Positions 30,401 to 40,463 of a DNA stretch of 64,000 nucleotides are shown here, in pieces. The stretch lies in NCBI GenBank assembly GCA_023091665.1, contig JALJCQ010000017.1:3344501-3408500 (forward strand), given 5' to 3'. Numbering within the stretch: position 1 is the stretch's first letter; the number at the start of each line of letters is the position of its first letter. A model generated the notes under the pieces. That model worked only from the letters and a program-made list of their open reading frames with translations, did no database searches and was not told where the DNA came from. This DNA is from Pythium myriotylum (lineage: Eukaryota > Oomycota > Peronosporomycetes > Pythiales > Pythiaceae). The translations under genes and the position numbers were made by a program.

Positions 30401-31637
30401 TTTGGGAGGAGGGGGGGGGAGGGGAGGAGCTCTTGAGGAGGAGAACGCGAATTCCAAGATGAGAACGCCACCGTTGGCGTTGGAAGCCTTGGAGCCTGGG
30501 GGAGAGAGGAAACACCAACGTTGGACGAGGCCGACGCGACGTTCTGTTATGGTGGGAACCAGCAGGCGGAAGAGTCGGAATGCGTTGGCGCGCCAACTGT
30601 CTCGGTGGAAGACCGCGTTGAAGAGGCGGATATAGGACGAAACCGAGTTTCGACGAATGAGAAGAGAGCAATTTGGTGGAGAAAGAGGCGTCGATGCAGC
30701 GTTCGAACCGGATTATGCTGGTTTAAAGATGCGGAAACGCCCGACCTGCTGACTCTCCCTCGCTTGAGCTGATCCCAGCTGGGTGTTCTGACATGCTCAT
30801 CTGGTGACCCACGCGCAGGCGTCCGACAGCGCCAGCTGCCGTGGACGAAAGGACCGCCAACGGAGCGATTCTGCAAATCAGTGCGCAGAACGCCGACATC
30901 TCTGGCTCGGCGCGCCGCCACTCTCATCCGTCGGCCTGAGGCGCTGCAACGGGCGCCTTGTCGTCGTTCCCACGACGGCGGTGGTGAGATTGCTTGGTTT
31001 GGTTCCACAAGATCCTGCCAAATATTAGGAATCGCTTTCTTCCTTTTCTTCCCGGTTTGTTGGACCCAATTGTCTCGCTTGAGGTCCGCGTTTTCGGGTC
31101 AATCGAGAAACTTCAAAATGTCCGGGAGAAAAACTTGAGCTTTTTCCCGTCTCCCGCTCGATTCGATAATCGAGGGGCGATTTATCGACTGAATGCCCCC
31201 TTAGGAATACAGCGGCCGGTGATCGCGAGTCGAGCGACTAACTGTGCGTCATGCGATAGACTTCGCGCTTGGCGTCTAAAAAAGCGCACTTAAGCCCCTC
31301 TCACGCGCGTCGTCCGACTGACTCGGACGCGTCAGCCGATTCCGGAGAAAGACACCTTGGCTTCGATCCGGAGCGCCCACTTCAGCTCCTGACTCTTCCC
31401 GCAGACCAGCTGGCGTGCAAGCGACAGGGCGCTTGATGGGTCCATCACGTGACGCCCCCCCCCCTCCCCCTCTCCCACATAACTCGCTGAGGGGCCGCAA
31501 TCAATGTCTACCGGTATTAAACCGGTTTCAAGCTGGGTCTGTTTCAAACCGGTAGCATACCGGTTCTCCTCCCTTCCTCCCATATCTTCCGAGCAGCTCC
31601 AATCCCCCCCGGAAGGAAGAGCAGCGAAGCCGCGAGC
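30401..31637. other. Divergent intergenic region between LPMO-like and Rpt1 genes
   Basis: No gene is supported. An INR-like TTCTCATCTTGGAATTC lies on the minus strand at about 30450-30466, roughly 50-65 nt before the LPMO-like ATG. GGCGTCTAA at 31271, one of several copies in the window, and the ACCGGT cluster are on the Rpt1 side. Confidence 0.5.
31508..31565. promoter_or_regulatory. ACCGGT cluster with dyad symmetry upstream of Rpt1
   Basis: Four ACCGGT hexamers (each itself palindromic) occur in 58 bp, in two pairs that mirror one another around a short GC spacer. They lie 73-130 nt before the Rpt1 ATG. The density is far above chance and the position suits a transcription-factor binding array. 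The factor is unknown. Confidence 0.45.
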
Positions 31638-33094
31638 ATGTCGGCGGGCGAGTGCCAGACGACCAACAAGAAGGACTATGACGAGGAGGACGACCTCATG
31701 GCCGGCCCGGAGGCCGCGCTGGACGAGGGCGACATCGCGCTGCTCAAGACCTACGGCCTCGGGCCCTACTCGCGCGTGATCAAGCAGGTCGAAGACGACA
31801 TCAAGAAGGCGCAGACGGCCGTCAACGACCTCATCGGCATCAAAGAGAGCGACACGGGGCTCTCGCTGCCGAGCCAGTGGGACCTCGTGAGCGACAAGCA
31901 GATGATGCAGGAAGAGCAGCCGCTCCAAGTCGCGCGCTGCACCAAGATCATCAACGCCGGCGAAGAAGACGCCAAGTACATGATCAACGTCAAGCAGATC
32001 GCCAAGTTTGTCGTCGGCCTGGGCGAGAAAGTCGCGCCCACCGACATCGAAGAAGGCATGCGCGTCGGCGTCGACCGCACCAAGTACGCCATCCAGATCC
32101 CGCTGCCGCCCAAGATCGACCCGTCCGTCTCGCTCATGGTAAAGAGAGAGACTTTGCTTTGGATGCTCACGGGGGGCTTTTCTTCTGACATTTGTGGCTG
32201 GTTTTTGGTGGGGGTAGACCGTGGAAGACAAGCCCGACGTGACGTACGACGACGTGGGCGGCGCCAAGGACGCGCTCGAGAAGCTGCGCGAGGTCGTCGA
32301 GCTGCCGCTGCTGCACCCGGAGCGCTTCGTGAACCTCGGTATCGACCCGCCCAAGGGCGTGCTGCTCTACGGGCCGCCGGGCACGGGCAAGACGCTCTCG
32401 GCGCGAGCGGTCGCCAACCGCACGGACGCGTGCTTCATCCGCGTCATCGGCAGCGAGCTCGTGCAAAAGTACGTCGGCGAAGGCGCCCGAATGGTGCGCG
32501 AGCTCTTCACCATGGCGCGGTCCAAGAAGGCCTGCATCGTCTTCTTCGATGAAGTCGACGCCATCGGTGGCGCGCGAGGCGGCGGTGTACGTGGATGCAT
32601 TTTCCGTGGAGGAAGAGAGAGGCACTAAACGCTCGGTTTCTCATGTGTAGGAGGATGGTGGTACGGACAACGAAGTGCAGCGCACGATGTTGCAGATCGT
32701 GACGGAGCTCGACGGTTTCGACCCGCGCGGCAACATCAAGGTGCTCATGGCGACCAACCGACCGGACACGCTCGACCCGGCGCTCATGCGCCCGGGTCGT
32801 CTGGACCGCAAGGTCGAGTTCAGCCTGCCCGAGCTCGAAGGGCGCACGCAGATTCTCAAGATCCACGCCAAGAGCATGAACTGCGACCGCAACATCCGCT
32901 TCGAGCTCATCGCGCGCCTCTGCCCCAACACGACGGGCGCCGAGCTGCGAAGCGTGTGCACCGAGGCCGGCATGTTCGCGATCCGCGCGCGCCGCAAGTC
33001 GGTCTCGGAGAAGGACTTTTTGGACTCGGTCCAGAAAGTCATCAAGGGCTACCAGAAGTTCTCGTCCACGCCAAAGTACATGGTTTACAACTAG
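31638..33094 (+). CDS. RPT1: 26S proteasome regulatory subunit Rpt1 / S7 AAA ATPase (three exons, 437 aa)
   Basis: One of six AAA ATPases in the base of the 19S regulatory particle; it unfolds ubiquitylated substrates and threads them into the 20S core. Exon 1 31638-32138, intron 32139-32217 (GTAAAG..GGGTAG), exon 2 32218-32586, intron 32587-32650 (GTACGT..GTGTAG), exon 3 32651-33094; both introns are phase 0. N-terminal coil and OB region are followed by Walker A GPPGTGKT, Walker [15 protein letters not shown], and the second region of homology [21 protein letters not shown] (first 20 residues shown in sequence). The N terminus with [19 protein letters not shown] is specific to Rpt1/PSMC2. 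Length is within a few residues of other eukaryotes. Each splice preserves AAA-core sequence. Confidence 0.97.
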
Positions 33095-33209
33095 TGGCGC
33101 CGTGCCTCGCGAGGCCTGGCTCGGATATAGCTCTCATAAAAAATCTCAATCTCAAAGACACACACAATCCACAAGACAGCCCTGTCGTGTTGGTTACTGG
33201 CTAACCCTT

Positions 33210-34883
33210 CTAATGCTTCTTGGTCTTGAAGGCCTTGAGCTGGTTCTTGATGAGCTTGGGCGTCTCGCGGTTGCGACGCAGCGGCACGGCCGACGAGTCC
33301 TCGGCGAGGCCGGCGATCGAGATGCCGTGCGTCACGTTCTTCCAGTAGACGAGCCCGGCCATCGTGAGCGTGAACCAGACGAACGAGAACCACCAGAGCA
33401 AGAAGCCCAGCAGCGAGGCGTGGACCTGCGGCGTGACGACGCTGAAGTCGCTCATGCCCTTGACGAAGGTCTTGAGCGACTGGCTGTTGATATCATCGCC
33501 GATGCGGAAACCGCCGACCTCAGGTGCCGCGTTGGTCGGGAGGATGTCGCCGGCCGAGAACCACGAAAGCGGACGCTCGGCCAGCACGCCCGTCTTGATG
33601 AGCAGCAGCGAGAGCGTGTCGAAGATGCCGAGCGACGTGGACGTCTGGCGAGCGAGCAGCACGAGCACGGCGACGATGGCCCCCACGGGCGCGAGGTACT
33701 GGATCGCGATGATCGGCATGTAGTTGAACTGCAAGCGGATCTTGCTCTTGAGCAGCTCGCCGTCCACGGGGCCTGGGCGACGCACGATCTGCACGATCGA
33801 GTCCTTGGGCTCGACGAGGAAGAACTGGAGGTGGTCACGCAGCGTCACGAGGCGCACGATCAGCGTGAGCCACACGACGTAGACGCGCAGCGTGTGCCAC
33901 TGGGACTCGGTCAGCGCGATGAGCCGGGAGCCAAAGGCGGCTTCGTCCTCGGGCGTCGCAAAGCAGTCACGCGTGAGCGAGCGCGGCGAGCAGGGCACGA
34001 GGAACTTGGGCACGAGCACGTCGGTCGTCAACGGACGCACCCAGCAGAACGCACAGAGCATGGGGAGGATGACGTTGAGGTGGAGCAGCAGCTTCTTGAA
34101 CAGCGCCGTGGACTTGTCCTTGGTCATCTCGGCATAGATGCGCGCAAAGCGGAAGGCCGGCAAGAAAGACGTGGCCGTGAAGACGGCGCCGAGCATCGAG
34201 ATCAGCACAAAGACCGCGATCTTGAGCGCCTCGCCCGTCGGCTGGAGGTTCTCCATGTCGCCGTCCTCGAAGCCGATGGCGCGGAAGACGATCTCGACGC
34301 GCGCGCCGGCGACCGCGACGGCCTGCTCGAGGTCAAAGTCGAAGAGCGGCTTGGGCGCGAAGATGGCGTACATGGCGACGATGAAGCCGAGTGCGCCGAC
34401 GCTGAGGCCGAGCTTGGCCTCGTACGAGTCGAGTCCCTGCGCGAGCTTGACCTGCAGCGGGAACCAGAGACAGACCATGAGCACGGACGTGAGTCCGTAG
34501 ACGCTGATCTCGGCGCGGCCGGGCTCTTGGCCCGGTTCGCCCATCCAGTAGGCGAGCGCGTCGCCGAACGAGCACGCGGCGAGCGTCGAGGTCGCGAGGA
34601 TGACCATCATCTCGTAGAGCTCGTAGAAGAGCGTCTGTGCAAAGACGCCGCTCTCGGTCTTGGCGACGTTGATGTAGAAGGCGCGCATCTTGTCCTCGGG
34701 CGCGAGCGGCGTGGCGTGCTTGGCGCTGCCGCCATTGAGTTTGTGGAGCAGCTCGTCCTCGGGCGGCAGGAAGAACGTGAGCCCGTTGGTGAGCAGCGCC
34801 GCGACGCTGAAGACCGAGCGCAAGCGGATCTGCAGAAAGGCCACGAGCACGCCGGCGATGAACTCGGGCGGGAAGAGCGCCAT
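33210..34883 (-). CDS. TMEM161-family multi-pass membrane protein (557 aa)
   Basis: A conserved eukaryotic membrane protein family with poorly known biochemical role. Recalled features of animal TMEM161A/B line up in order: an early LxPxEDEL segment, a domain with LAQGLDSYEAKLGLSVGAL, then SFLPAFRFARIYAEM, LHLNVILPMLCAFCWVRPL, WHTLRVYVVWLTLIVRLVTL, HLQFFL and IAIQYLAPVGAI. About eight to nine spans are visible. Animal members have ~480-490 residues; this one is longer because of extra loops. The ATG at 34883 (MALFPPEF) is used, with an INR-like GCTCACTTAT ~40-48 nt upstream. It is convergent with the Rpt1 gene (115 bp apart). Confidence 0.85.
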   Translation of the reverse strand: MALFPPEFIAGVLVAFLQIRLRSVFSVAALLTNGLTFFLPPEDELLHKLNGGSAKHATPLAPEDKMRAFYINVAKTESGVFAQTLFYELYEMMVILATSTLAACSFGDALAYWMGEPGQEPGRAEISVYGLTSVLMVCLWFPLQVKLAQGLDSYEAKLGLSVGALGFIVAMYAIFAPKPLFDFDLEQAVAVAGARVEIVFRAIGFEDGDMENLQPTGEALKIAVFVLISMLGAVFTATSFLPAFRFARIYAEMTKDKSTALFKKLLLHLNVILPMLCAFCWVRPLTTDVLVPKFLVPCSPRSLTRDCFATPEDEAAFGSRLIALTESQWHTLRVYVVWLTLIVRLVTLRDHLQFFLVEPKDSIVQIVRRPGPVDGELLKSKIRLQFNYMPIIAIQYLAPVGAIVAVLVLLARQTSTSLGIFDTLSLLLIKTGVLAERPLSWFSAGDILPTNAAPEVGGFRIGDDINSQSLKTFVKGMSDFSVVTPQVHASLLGFLLWWFSFVWFTLTMAGLVYWKNVTHGISIAGLAEDSSAVPLRRNRETPKLIKNQLKAFKTKKH

Positions 34884-34903
34884 GGCGACGACGAGATCCA
34901 AGG

Positions 34904-34921
34904 GAGAGAGAGAGAGAGAGG
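34904..34921. repeat. (AG)n microsatellite in the 5' leader of the TMEM161-like gene
   Basis: A run of about nine GA dinucleotides sits 21-38 nt before the ATG. On the transcript strand it is a CT-rich leader, common upstream of oomycete starts. Confidence 0.8.
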
Positions 34922-35074
34922 ATAAGTGAGCTCGACCGTGAGATACTCGTAGCTCTTCATGCGGTGGTCACGTGGACATTCTTTCGTCCAATCAGAAGAC
35001 GTCATTTTTGTATATTCCACCAATCACCGAGCTGTACGTAGGGGGTCTCGAAGCGACGCGGATCTTTTGAGCAG

Positions 35075-35419
35075 CTACGCATGGATATGCAGGGCGTTCT
35101 GCGTGGCCTCCATGCGCGCGGCGACCGCGTTCTTGGTCTTTGGCTTGATGGGCTGCGTGTATTGCGAGCCGATCGTTGGGATCGACTCCATCCTGGCGGG
35201 CTTGGGCTGCCACGCGCCGCGCAGAGAGAGCGCCTCCATGCGAGGCAGCGCACGGAGCTCTGTGAGCTGGCGGCCGCTTCCGGCGTGCGTCTCGTCGCTG
35301 CTGCCGGGCAGCGCCGCGAACGTGAGCACGCCGAGCGCGCCGGCCCAGAGCAGCAGTGCGACGCGGAGCAGCGTCTTGCGGCGCGTCGAGGTCGAGGGCG
35401 AGGACGTGTCGGTCGCCAT
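35075..35419 (-). CDS. Small single-pass membrane protein, unknown (114 aa)
   Basis: Starts MATDTSSPSTSTRRKTLL; one hydrophobic span (~18-38, LLRVALLLWAGALGVLTFAA) follows three basic residues. This suggests a type II anchor with a short cytosolic N terminus and an ~75-residue lumenal or outer domain. The frame is open upstream, but this Met gives the expected N terminus. The C-terminal part has no recognised domain and no cysteines. It lies between two other membrane-protein genes on the same strand. Confidence 0.6.
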   Translation of the reverse strand: MATDTSSPSTSTRRKTLLRVALLLWAGALGVLTFAALPGSSDETHAGSGRQLTELRALPRMEALSLRGAWQPKPARMESIPTIGSQYTQPIKPKTKNAVAARMEATQNALHIHA

Positions 35420-35661
35420 GGAGGGGTTTTTCAAGAACTGCGTCTGTCGGAGAAAAGCTCGGAAAGCTCGAAAAGATCGGCCAAGCGCCACGCGCGACTC
35501 GTCGCAAGCGTCGCGAGGTTCCGCCACGCACGCACGCACGCCATGAGCTTACATACTTAAGATTGATTCTCATATAATGGGGGTGCTTTCTCTCTTCTCT
35601 TCTTTCTACGGTGCTTATATCTCGTACAGGGCTTTCCCGCTTTGGCGTGGCTGGCGTCAGT

Positions 35662-36345
35662 TTACACGGGATGGTGCGGCGTGGTCGGGATGTAGTCGAC
35701 GGCCTCGGCGTGGTGGTCGGCGTCGTCGTCTCCTTCGTAGGGCAGGATCGCCGAGGGCATGGCGCCTCGCAGCGCGCGGTCTTTCTTGACTTGGAGCCGC
35801 AGGTAGGCGCCCCAGGCGACCGAGCAGAGGAAGAGCAGGAACGCCACGAGCGCGAGCGCGCCGGCCGTCTTGACGGCGCCGCAGCGCACGCGCTCGCCCA
35901 GCAGCTCGCAGTGGCCCACGTAGTCGCTCGCGAGGAACGCCGAGGCGCCGCTCACGAGCAGCACGGCGAGCAGCGCGTCAATGAGCAGCGCCGCGTCCAG
36001 CGGCAGCGTCACGACGCGCGCGGCGTGCACGAGCGCGAGCCAGAAGAGCGCGAAGAGCGCGGCGCCGCAGGTCACGAGCAGCAGGAAGCTCACGGTCGGG
36101 CCGCCCAGGTACGTGGCGACGGCGAGCGACGTCGCGCCGTCGGCCGTGGCAAGCACGAGCGTCTGGCGAGGGAAGCCCGCGGCGAGCAGCGCGAGCGCCG
36201 AGGCGCTGACCGCGAGCTGCAGCGCGCGCAGCGCCAGGCTCACGCGCGCGTCGTTCTCTCGCCGCGAGTCGTCCTTGGCGGCGAGCCCCATGGTCGGCGT
36301 CGTCGCGAATCGTCGAGTGGCGCCGTCCGAGGCGTCGGCCATCAT
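35662..36345 (-). CDS. Four-span membrane protein, MARVEL-like layout (227 aa)
   Basis: Starts MMADASDG. The cytosolic N terminus (~1-35) is followed by four spans (~38-58, ~75-105, ~112-138, ~155-180) and an acidic, His-containing C-terminal tail (DDDADHHAEAVDYIPTTPHH). Four short spans with small extracellular loops and a Cys pair in the last loop (HCELLGERVRC) resemble MARVEL/tetraspan proteins, but I see no diagnostic motif. Codon use is strongly GC3, like the housekeeping genes around it, which supports coding. Confidence 0.7.
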   Translation of the reverse strand: MMADASDGATRRFATTPTMGLAAKDDSRRENDARVSLALRALQLAVSASALALLAAGFPRQTLVLATADGATSLAVATYLGGPTVSFLLLVTCGAALFALFWLALVHAARVVTLPLDAALLIDALLAVLLVSGASAFLASDYVGHCELLGERVRCGAVKTAGALALVAFLLFLCSVAWGAYLRLQVKKDRALRGAMPSAILPYEGDDDADHHAEAVDYIPTTPHHPV

Positions 36346-36953
36346 GAGGGTCGGTTGTGTCCAGAAAGACAGGCATGTCGCGCGACCAAATGGAAGCCAA
36401 TGCAATTATTATTGCGAATTATAGCCAATGGTAGGGGGAGAAGAGGGGTTTTAAGCCAATGGGAGAAGGGATCGTGCTGAATATCTCGGATGGTTTTCTG
36501 TTCCTGTTACGTTGCAGGACTAGGGGATTTTTCGTGAAGGGGCACAAAAAAAGCGGTTCTCGCGGTTGGGAATGTCCAGAAAACGAGAGATCTCGTAAGT
36601 CAGTATGTTCCTGTGGAAACTTCGCCAGCTGTGGGTTCACAACGCCGCGAGCGGAAAACCAGGTGGGTGGATTTGGAGCGACCGACCCGTTGTTGGCGTC
36701 TAACGCACGCACGTGGCGCCATACAGCAACCATGTCTGGCGGCGTCTAACCGAGCGAGAGTTGGTGTTGGCGTCTAACCAGAGCCAAGAACACCAAGAGA
36801 TAATGAACCATGGCTGGGGATGTATATTCCATGTGTTGATAATACTCTTGGTGGGGTGGGGGGGGGGGGGATTCCTATCGTTGGGGGGGTAGCTTGGTCT
36901 TGCAACTATTTCTATTGTACATGGCGGCGAGCGAGCGATGCATGCGGAGGTCT
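36346..36953. other. Intergenic stretch with GGCGTCTAA repeats and poly-G
   Basis: No gene is supported. It holds three copies of GGCGTCTAA at 36695, 36741 and 36769 in the same orientation, and a G-rich run (about 13 G) near 36858-36870. Confidence 0.5.
36695..36777 (+). repeat. Three spaced GGCGTCTAA(C) motifs
   Basis: GGCGTCTAA occurs at 36695, 36741 and 36769. The same 9-mer also occurs at 31271 and 38813, always in gene-free DNA and always on the plus strand. This could be a regulatory word or the remains of a short repeat. Confidence 0.5.
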
Positions 36954-37547
36954 CTAGGCTCGCTCGGTCGTGGCCAGCGTCTCGGGCGTGACGAGCTTGG
37001 AGCCCGAGAGCACCTGGTACTCACAGACCGAGCCGTCGATATAATTTACAGAGTCGAACTTGAGGTACATCTTCTTGGCCACGGGGCGCGAGGCCGTGTA
37101 GGCGGCCGAGATGCCGCGGATGACGCCGTTCTCGTCCGGGTTGGACGACTTGGGCGCCACCGTGAGGCTCCAGCACTGCTCGCTCTCGCCCATGTACCAC
37201 TTGCGGAACGTGCCGCAGACCGAGACGACGCAGTTGGCCTTGGAGCGCACGTCGAACGACACGAGCGCGGCCTCGACCTTGTTGGCCTCGCTGACCGTGC
37301 GGTCGTGGAACACGAGGATCGCGTCGCCGCCCGAGATGGTCTCGACCGGCGCGGCCTGGAACGCGTTCGAGCCGTTGGGCGACCACTGGAAGCTCTTGAC
37401 CTGGAGCGGCAGCGCCGGCGCCGGCGTGTCGGCGGTCTCGGCCAGCAGGCGCCAGGCGTCGCCCGCGCCGCGCAGGGTCTGCGCCTGGGAGGAGCTCGCG
37501 GCCATCAACGCAAACGCGGCGGCGGCGAGGAGAGCGGGACGGGCCAT
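36954..37547 (-). CDS. Secreted protein, unknown family (197 aa)
   Basis: The signal peptide MARPALLAAAAFALMAASSS is followed by QAQTLRGAGDAWRLLAE, then a ~140-residue domain with cysteines in SKANCVVSVCGTF, EQCWSLTV and GSVCEYQV. The QTLR four-mer sits ~23-26 residues in, where RXLR-type motifs of oomycete effectors lie, but there is no EER-like follow-up and the match may be chance. High GC3 and the signal peptide support a real gene. I do not recognise the domain; a beta-rich fold is plausible from alternating hydrophobics. Confidence 0.78.
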   Translation of the reverse strand: MARPALLAAAAFALMAASSSQAQTLRGAGDAWRLLAETADTPAPALPLQVKSFQWSPNGSNAFQAAPVETISGGDAILVFHDRTVSEANKVEAALVSFDVRSKANCVVSVCGTFRKWYMGESEQCWSLTVAPKSSNPDENGVIRGISAAYTASRPVAKKMYLKFDSVNYIDGSVCEYQVLSGSKLVTPETLATTERA

Positions 37548-40463
37548 GGCGACGACGAGAGAGAAGTGTAGGTTGGAGGGTCAATCAGAGACTGCGGGCG
37601 CCTTGGTTTGGAGAGAAAGAAGCAGGAGGAGGAGGAGGAGGAGAGGGCAAGCCGTTTCTCTGTGTCTCGAGTGATGAACGGCGGATAGCGTCGCGGGAAT
37701 GGCTTCGCGGCGGTCGTGAGTTTTGAGCTCTGATCCGTTCTTCCCTTCCTTCTCGCCGTCCTCTCCTTTGCTCTTGTGAGCGGCGCCTGCTTACGGCCCG
37801 CGGCTTTTCTCTGCGCGCCTGCTCCAAGAAAGCCGAGAGGAGCTCGTCTGCTGGGTCTTGTCCTGAGGTTTTTCGTTCTAAAACCTATTTATGGGGGGAG
37901 GGGAGATTGTGGGATGGTATACCCTTTAAAAAACGATAAAAGATCCCGCTGGCGAGTTGTGGGTGCCTCGCTTTGTCGTAGCGTCGGGTTTCGTGAGACA
38001 TCAGATGCCTTGGAAACCTGATCGGTTTACAGGCCCACCGATTACGCTTCGGGCGATTGGGTATTCGCTCCATAAGCCGGGGGGGGTTAGTGCCACCCTT
38101 TCTTTTAGTGGCCGGTCGATTGCTCTGTTGGTGATGATGCATTCTCGACCAATCCCCCTAGCAATGGACGGCCCCTGCACGGCTTATCCGGCAGGCCTGT
38201 GACGTGGAGCGGGCACGGCCGCGCGACAGAGACGTGCCCTCTGGCCTGCCCACCATTCACCGGAGGCCTTGAAGCTCCATGCTCGCTCATTCATTCTCCC
38301 GGTAGTTGGATGCCCAGTCCAACGATCACCCAGATGAACCCAATTTTTTTTTTCTGTTATGATTCATCAGAGAGTCCAACTGGAATTCTCCGGGAGACCT
38401 TGCATCTCTCACTTTCTAGTTGCAGAGTCGTGGCTACATTGGCGCCAACGAAGTGGGCTCACCAACGAAGATCTTTCCAGCAAAGACACGTTGACAACAA
38501 CAAAAAAAACAAGGAGATTAGACCTCGGGAGGAGACCGAAAAGTGTACATGGAGGATACTTCAACTTCACGGAGGATGGACGGCGCACCTGCGCCGACCA
38601 GCATCCATTGTGCCGAGGAAGAAGATCGAAACACCGTACGTACAGTACTAGCACACGTCGAGAACAGCATGGGAGAGGTTGGTGGTGGCGGAGAAGGCTT
38701 CGTGGTCCTCCAGGCTCCATGTCTCTCCGTGACTAATTTCCAAACCCATACTTGCGGGTGTAATGTTGGATACTCGCGTTCTCGTTAGACTGCTGGATCG
38801 CGTTGGACCGTTGGCGTCTAAACGTTGCGTCCGAAACTCACTCCAGATGCCACGGTGCTGAGTCTAAAACGCGGATGAGATGGGGCACCACATGGAACAC
38901 CGTGGCACATGTCACAAGGCATGAAACGCGCGAGCGTAAACAACGACACGCAGCACGAGAATGACGGCTAGAACGTAAACTCGCCCTCCGAGTGTCCCTT
39001 CAGGTGGCCGCAATCAATCATGGCTCCATCACCAAGGAGACACCAACCAACGCCAATGCAACGCCAACCGATCAAACCAACGCCAGCCACCGTTCTGACG
39101 CCGACGGAACAGTTCTTCTCTGTTGGCGTTGGGAAAGGGGAGACAAAAAACTGTTCCGCCAACGGTGTTCTCCCAACGGAACAGCTCGGTGGCTTCAACT
39201 GCAAGGGAATCGACCCACCATGATCACCTCCGACCAGGATGACAACGGCGTCTCGCCTCGCCTCGACCGAGTGGAGGACAGGCAACCACGGCCACACCAC
39301 TGCGAGGACGCCCCCCGTCTGACGTGTCACGAGCCTCGTGACCTTCTTTCTCTCTCCCTGTGTCGGTTGGACCTCCTCGCGAGCTCTTTCGAGCCCTACA
39401 TTGGGATTCCCAAGTCTCTTTTTGCGAGACGAGGACTGACTGACAGGCGTCGGAGCTGCACCATTCGACGGTCACGCTGGGCTCGCTGGGAAGACAGTGT
39501 TTGATCGCGAGAGCAGCCTGTCCAGGGAGCGCCACTCATCCACTTCGTTACGCAATATCCACCTGAGAACTCTATGCGACACTGGGCTCTGTTGATTCCT
39601 CCGGCGAGATTGGTCGTCGAGAGCACAACAGACTCAGCTGCAAGCAGCACTTGATGGATGGGAGCAAGCTTCCTCCCGACGGCTTGGTGCTGGGTGCAAT
39701 CGGCTCCAACGAGTCCCACGCGAAGCATCGATTTTTTTTAATCTTGGACATGATCGCAAGAGATCTCCCGCAGTTTGATTATGGGGGCGTGTCTCGCCTC
39801 GGCCCATGCGACTGAAACAGTAAACTTCAACGTGTGTCTACCGTGCGAAGCCGCCCAAGAAGAGAGCAACCGAGCCCCCATGGTCACTGTCGTCGCGAAT
39901 CAAATTTGCCACTTGGGTATATGTGCGACAGACTTTCTCACAAGTGGACACCGACGATCTTTAACAGAGCGCGGTGGCGAGGATCGTAATCACCGTGGAG
40001 GCGAAATCACGGCCGGTTGGGCTACAATGTCATCTCATCTCTTGATCCGCACGCAAGAATGTGCACCATGTGTGCGATCGTGGCCGATCCTTCGACTCTT
40101 TCTCTCTTTCTCTCTCTCTGCCGTGTGCCTTTATCGTTTGTAAGAAGATGTAGCGCTTGGCTTTTAGGCGAGAGACGAGACTCGGAGAATTGCAGATCGC
40201 CCTTACGTGGTGGACGATAGACTCGAATGCGTTTGGGTTTTGTGCACCGCGCGATTACTTGCCCAGGCTCCCATGTAAACGTCAAAAGAGACTTACGAAG
40301 CGCTTGCGTCGTCTTCATAGACGTTGCAATTCCGTGTATCTCAACGACTTCACTCGAGAGTACGATTCTCGTCTACTTCATCACAGAGAACACCTATGCT
40401 GGCCTACCTGCGCTTGCTCTCGATCCATCCACGGCCATGCGACTTAGCTGATCTCGAGATTTC
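37548..40463. other. Long gene-free stretch (2.9 kb)
   Basis: I see only short open frames on both strands, none with a recognisable domain. Notable items: GGCGTCTAA at 38813; CAACGCCA words repeated at 39048-39085 with inverted TTGGCGTTGG at about 39124; and an inverted pair GGAACAGTT / AACTGTTCC at about 39109-39168. A plus-strand frame at 38543-38788 (81 codons) is open but has no supporting feature. Confidence 0.45.

Noticed and set aside
33102..34925. 607-codon plus-strand frame opposite the TMEM161-like gene
   Set aside because: The Arg/Glu/Asp-rich composition is typical of a shadow frame; all recognisable family motifs are on the minus strand.
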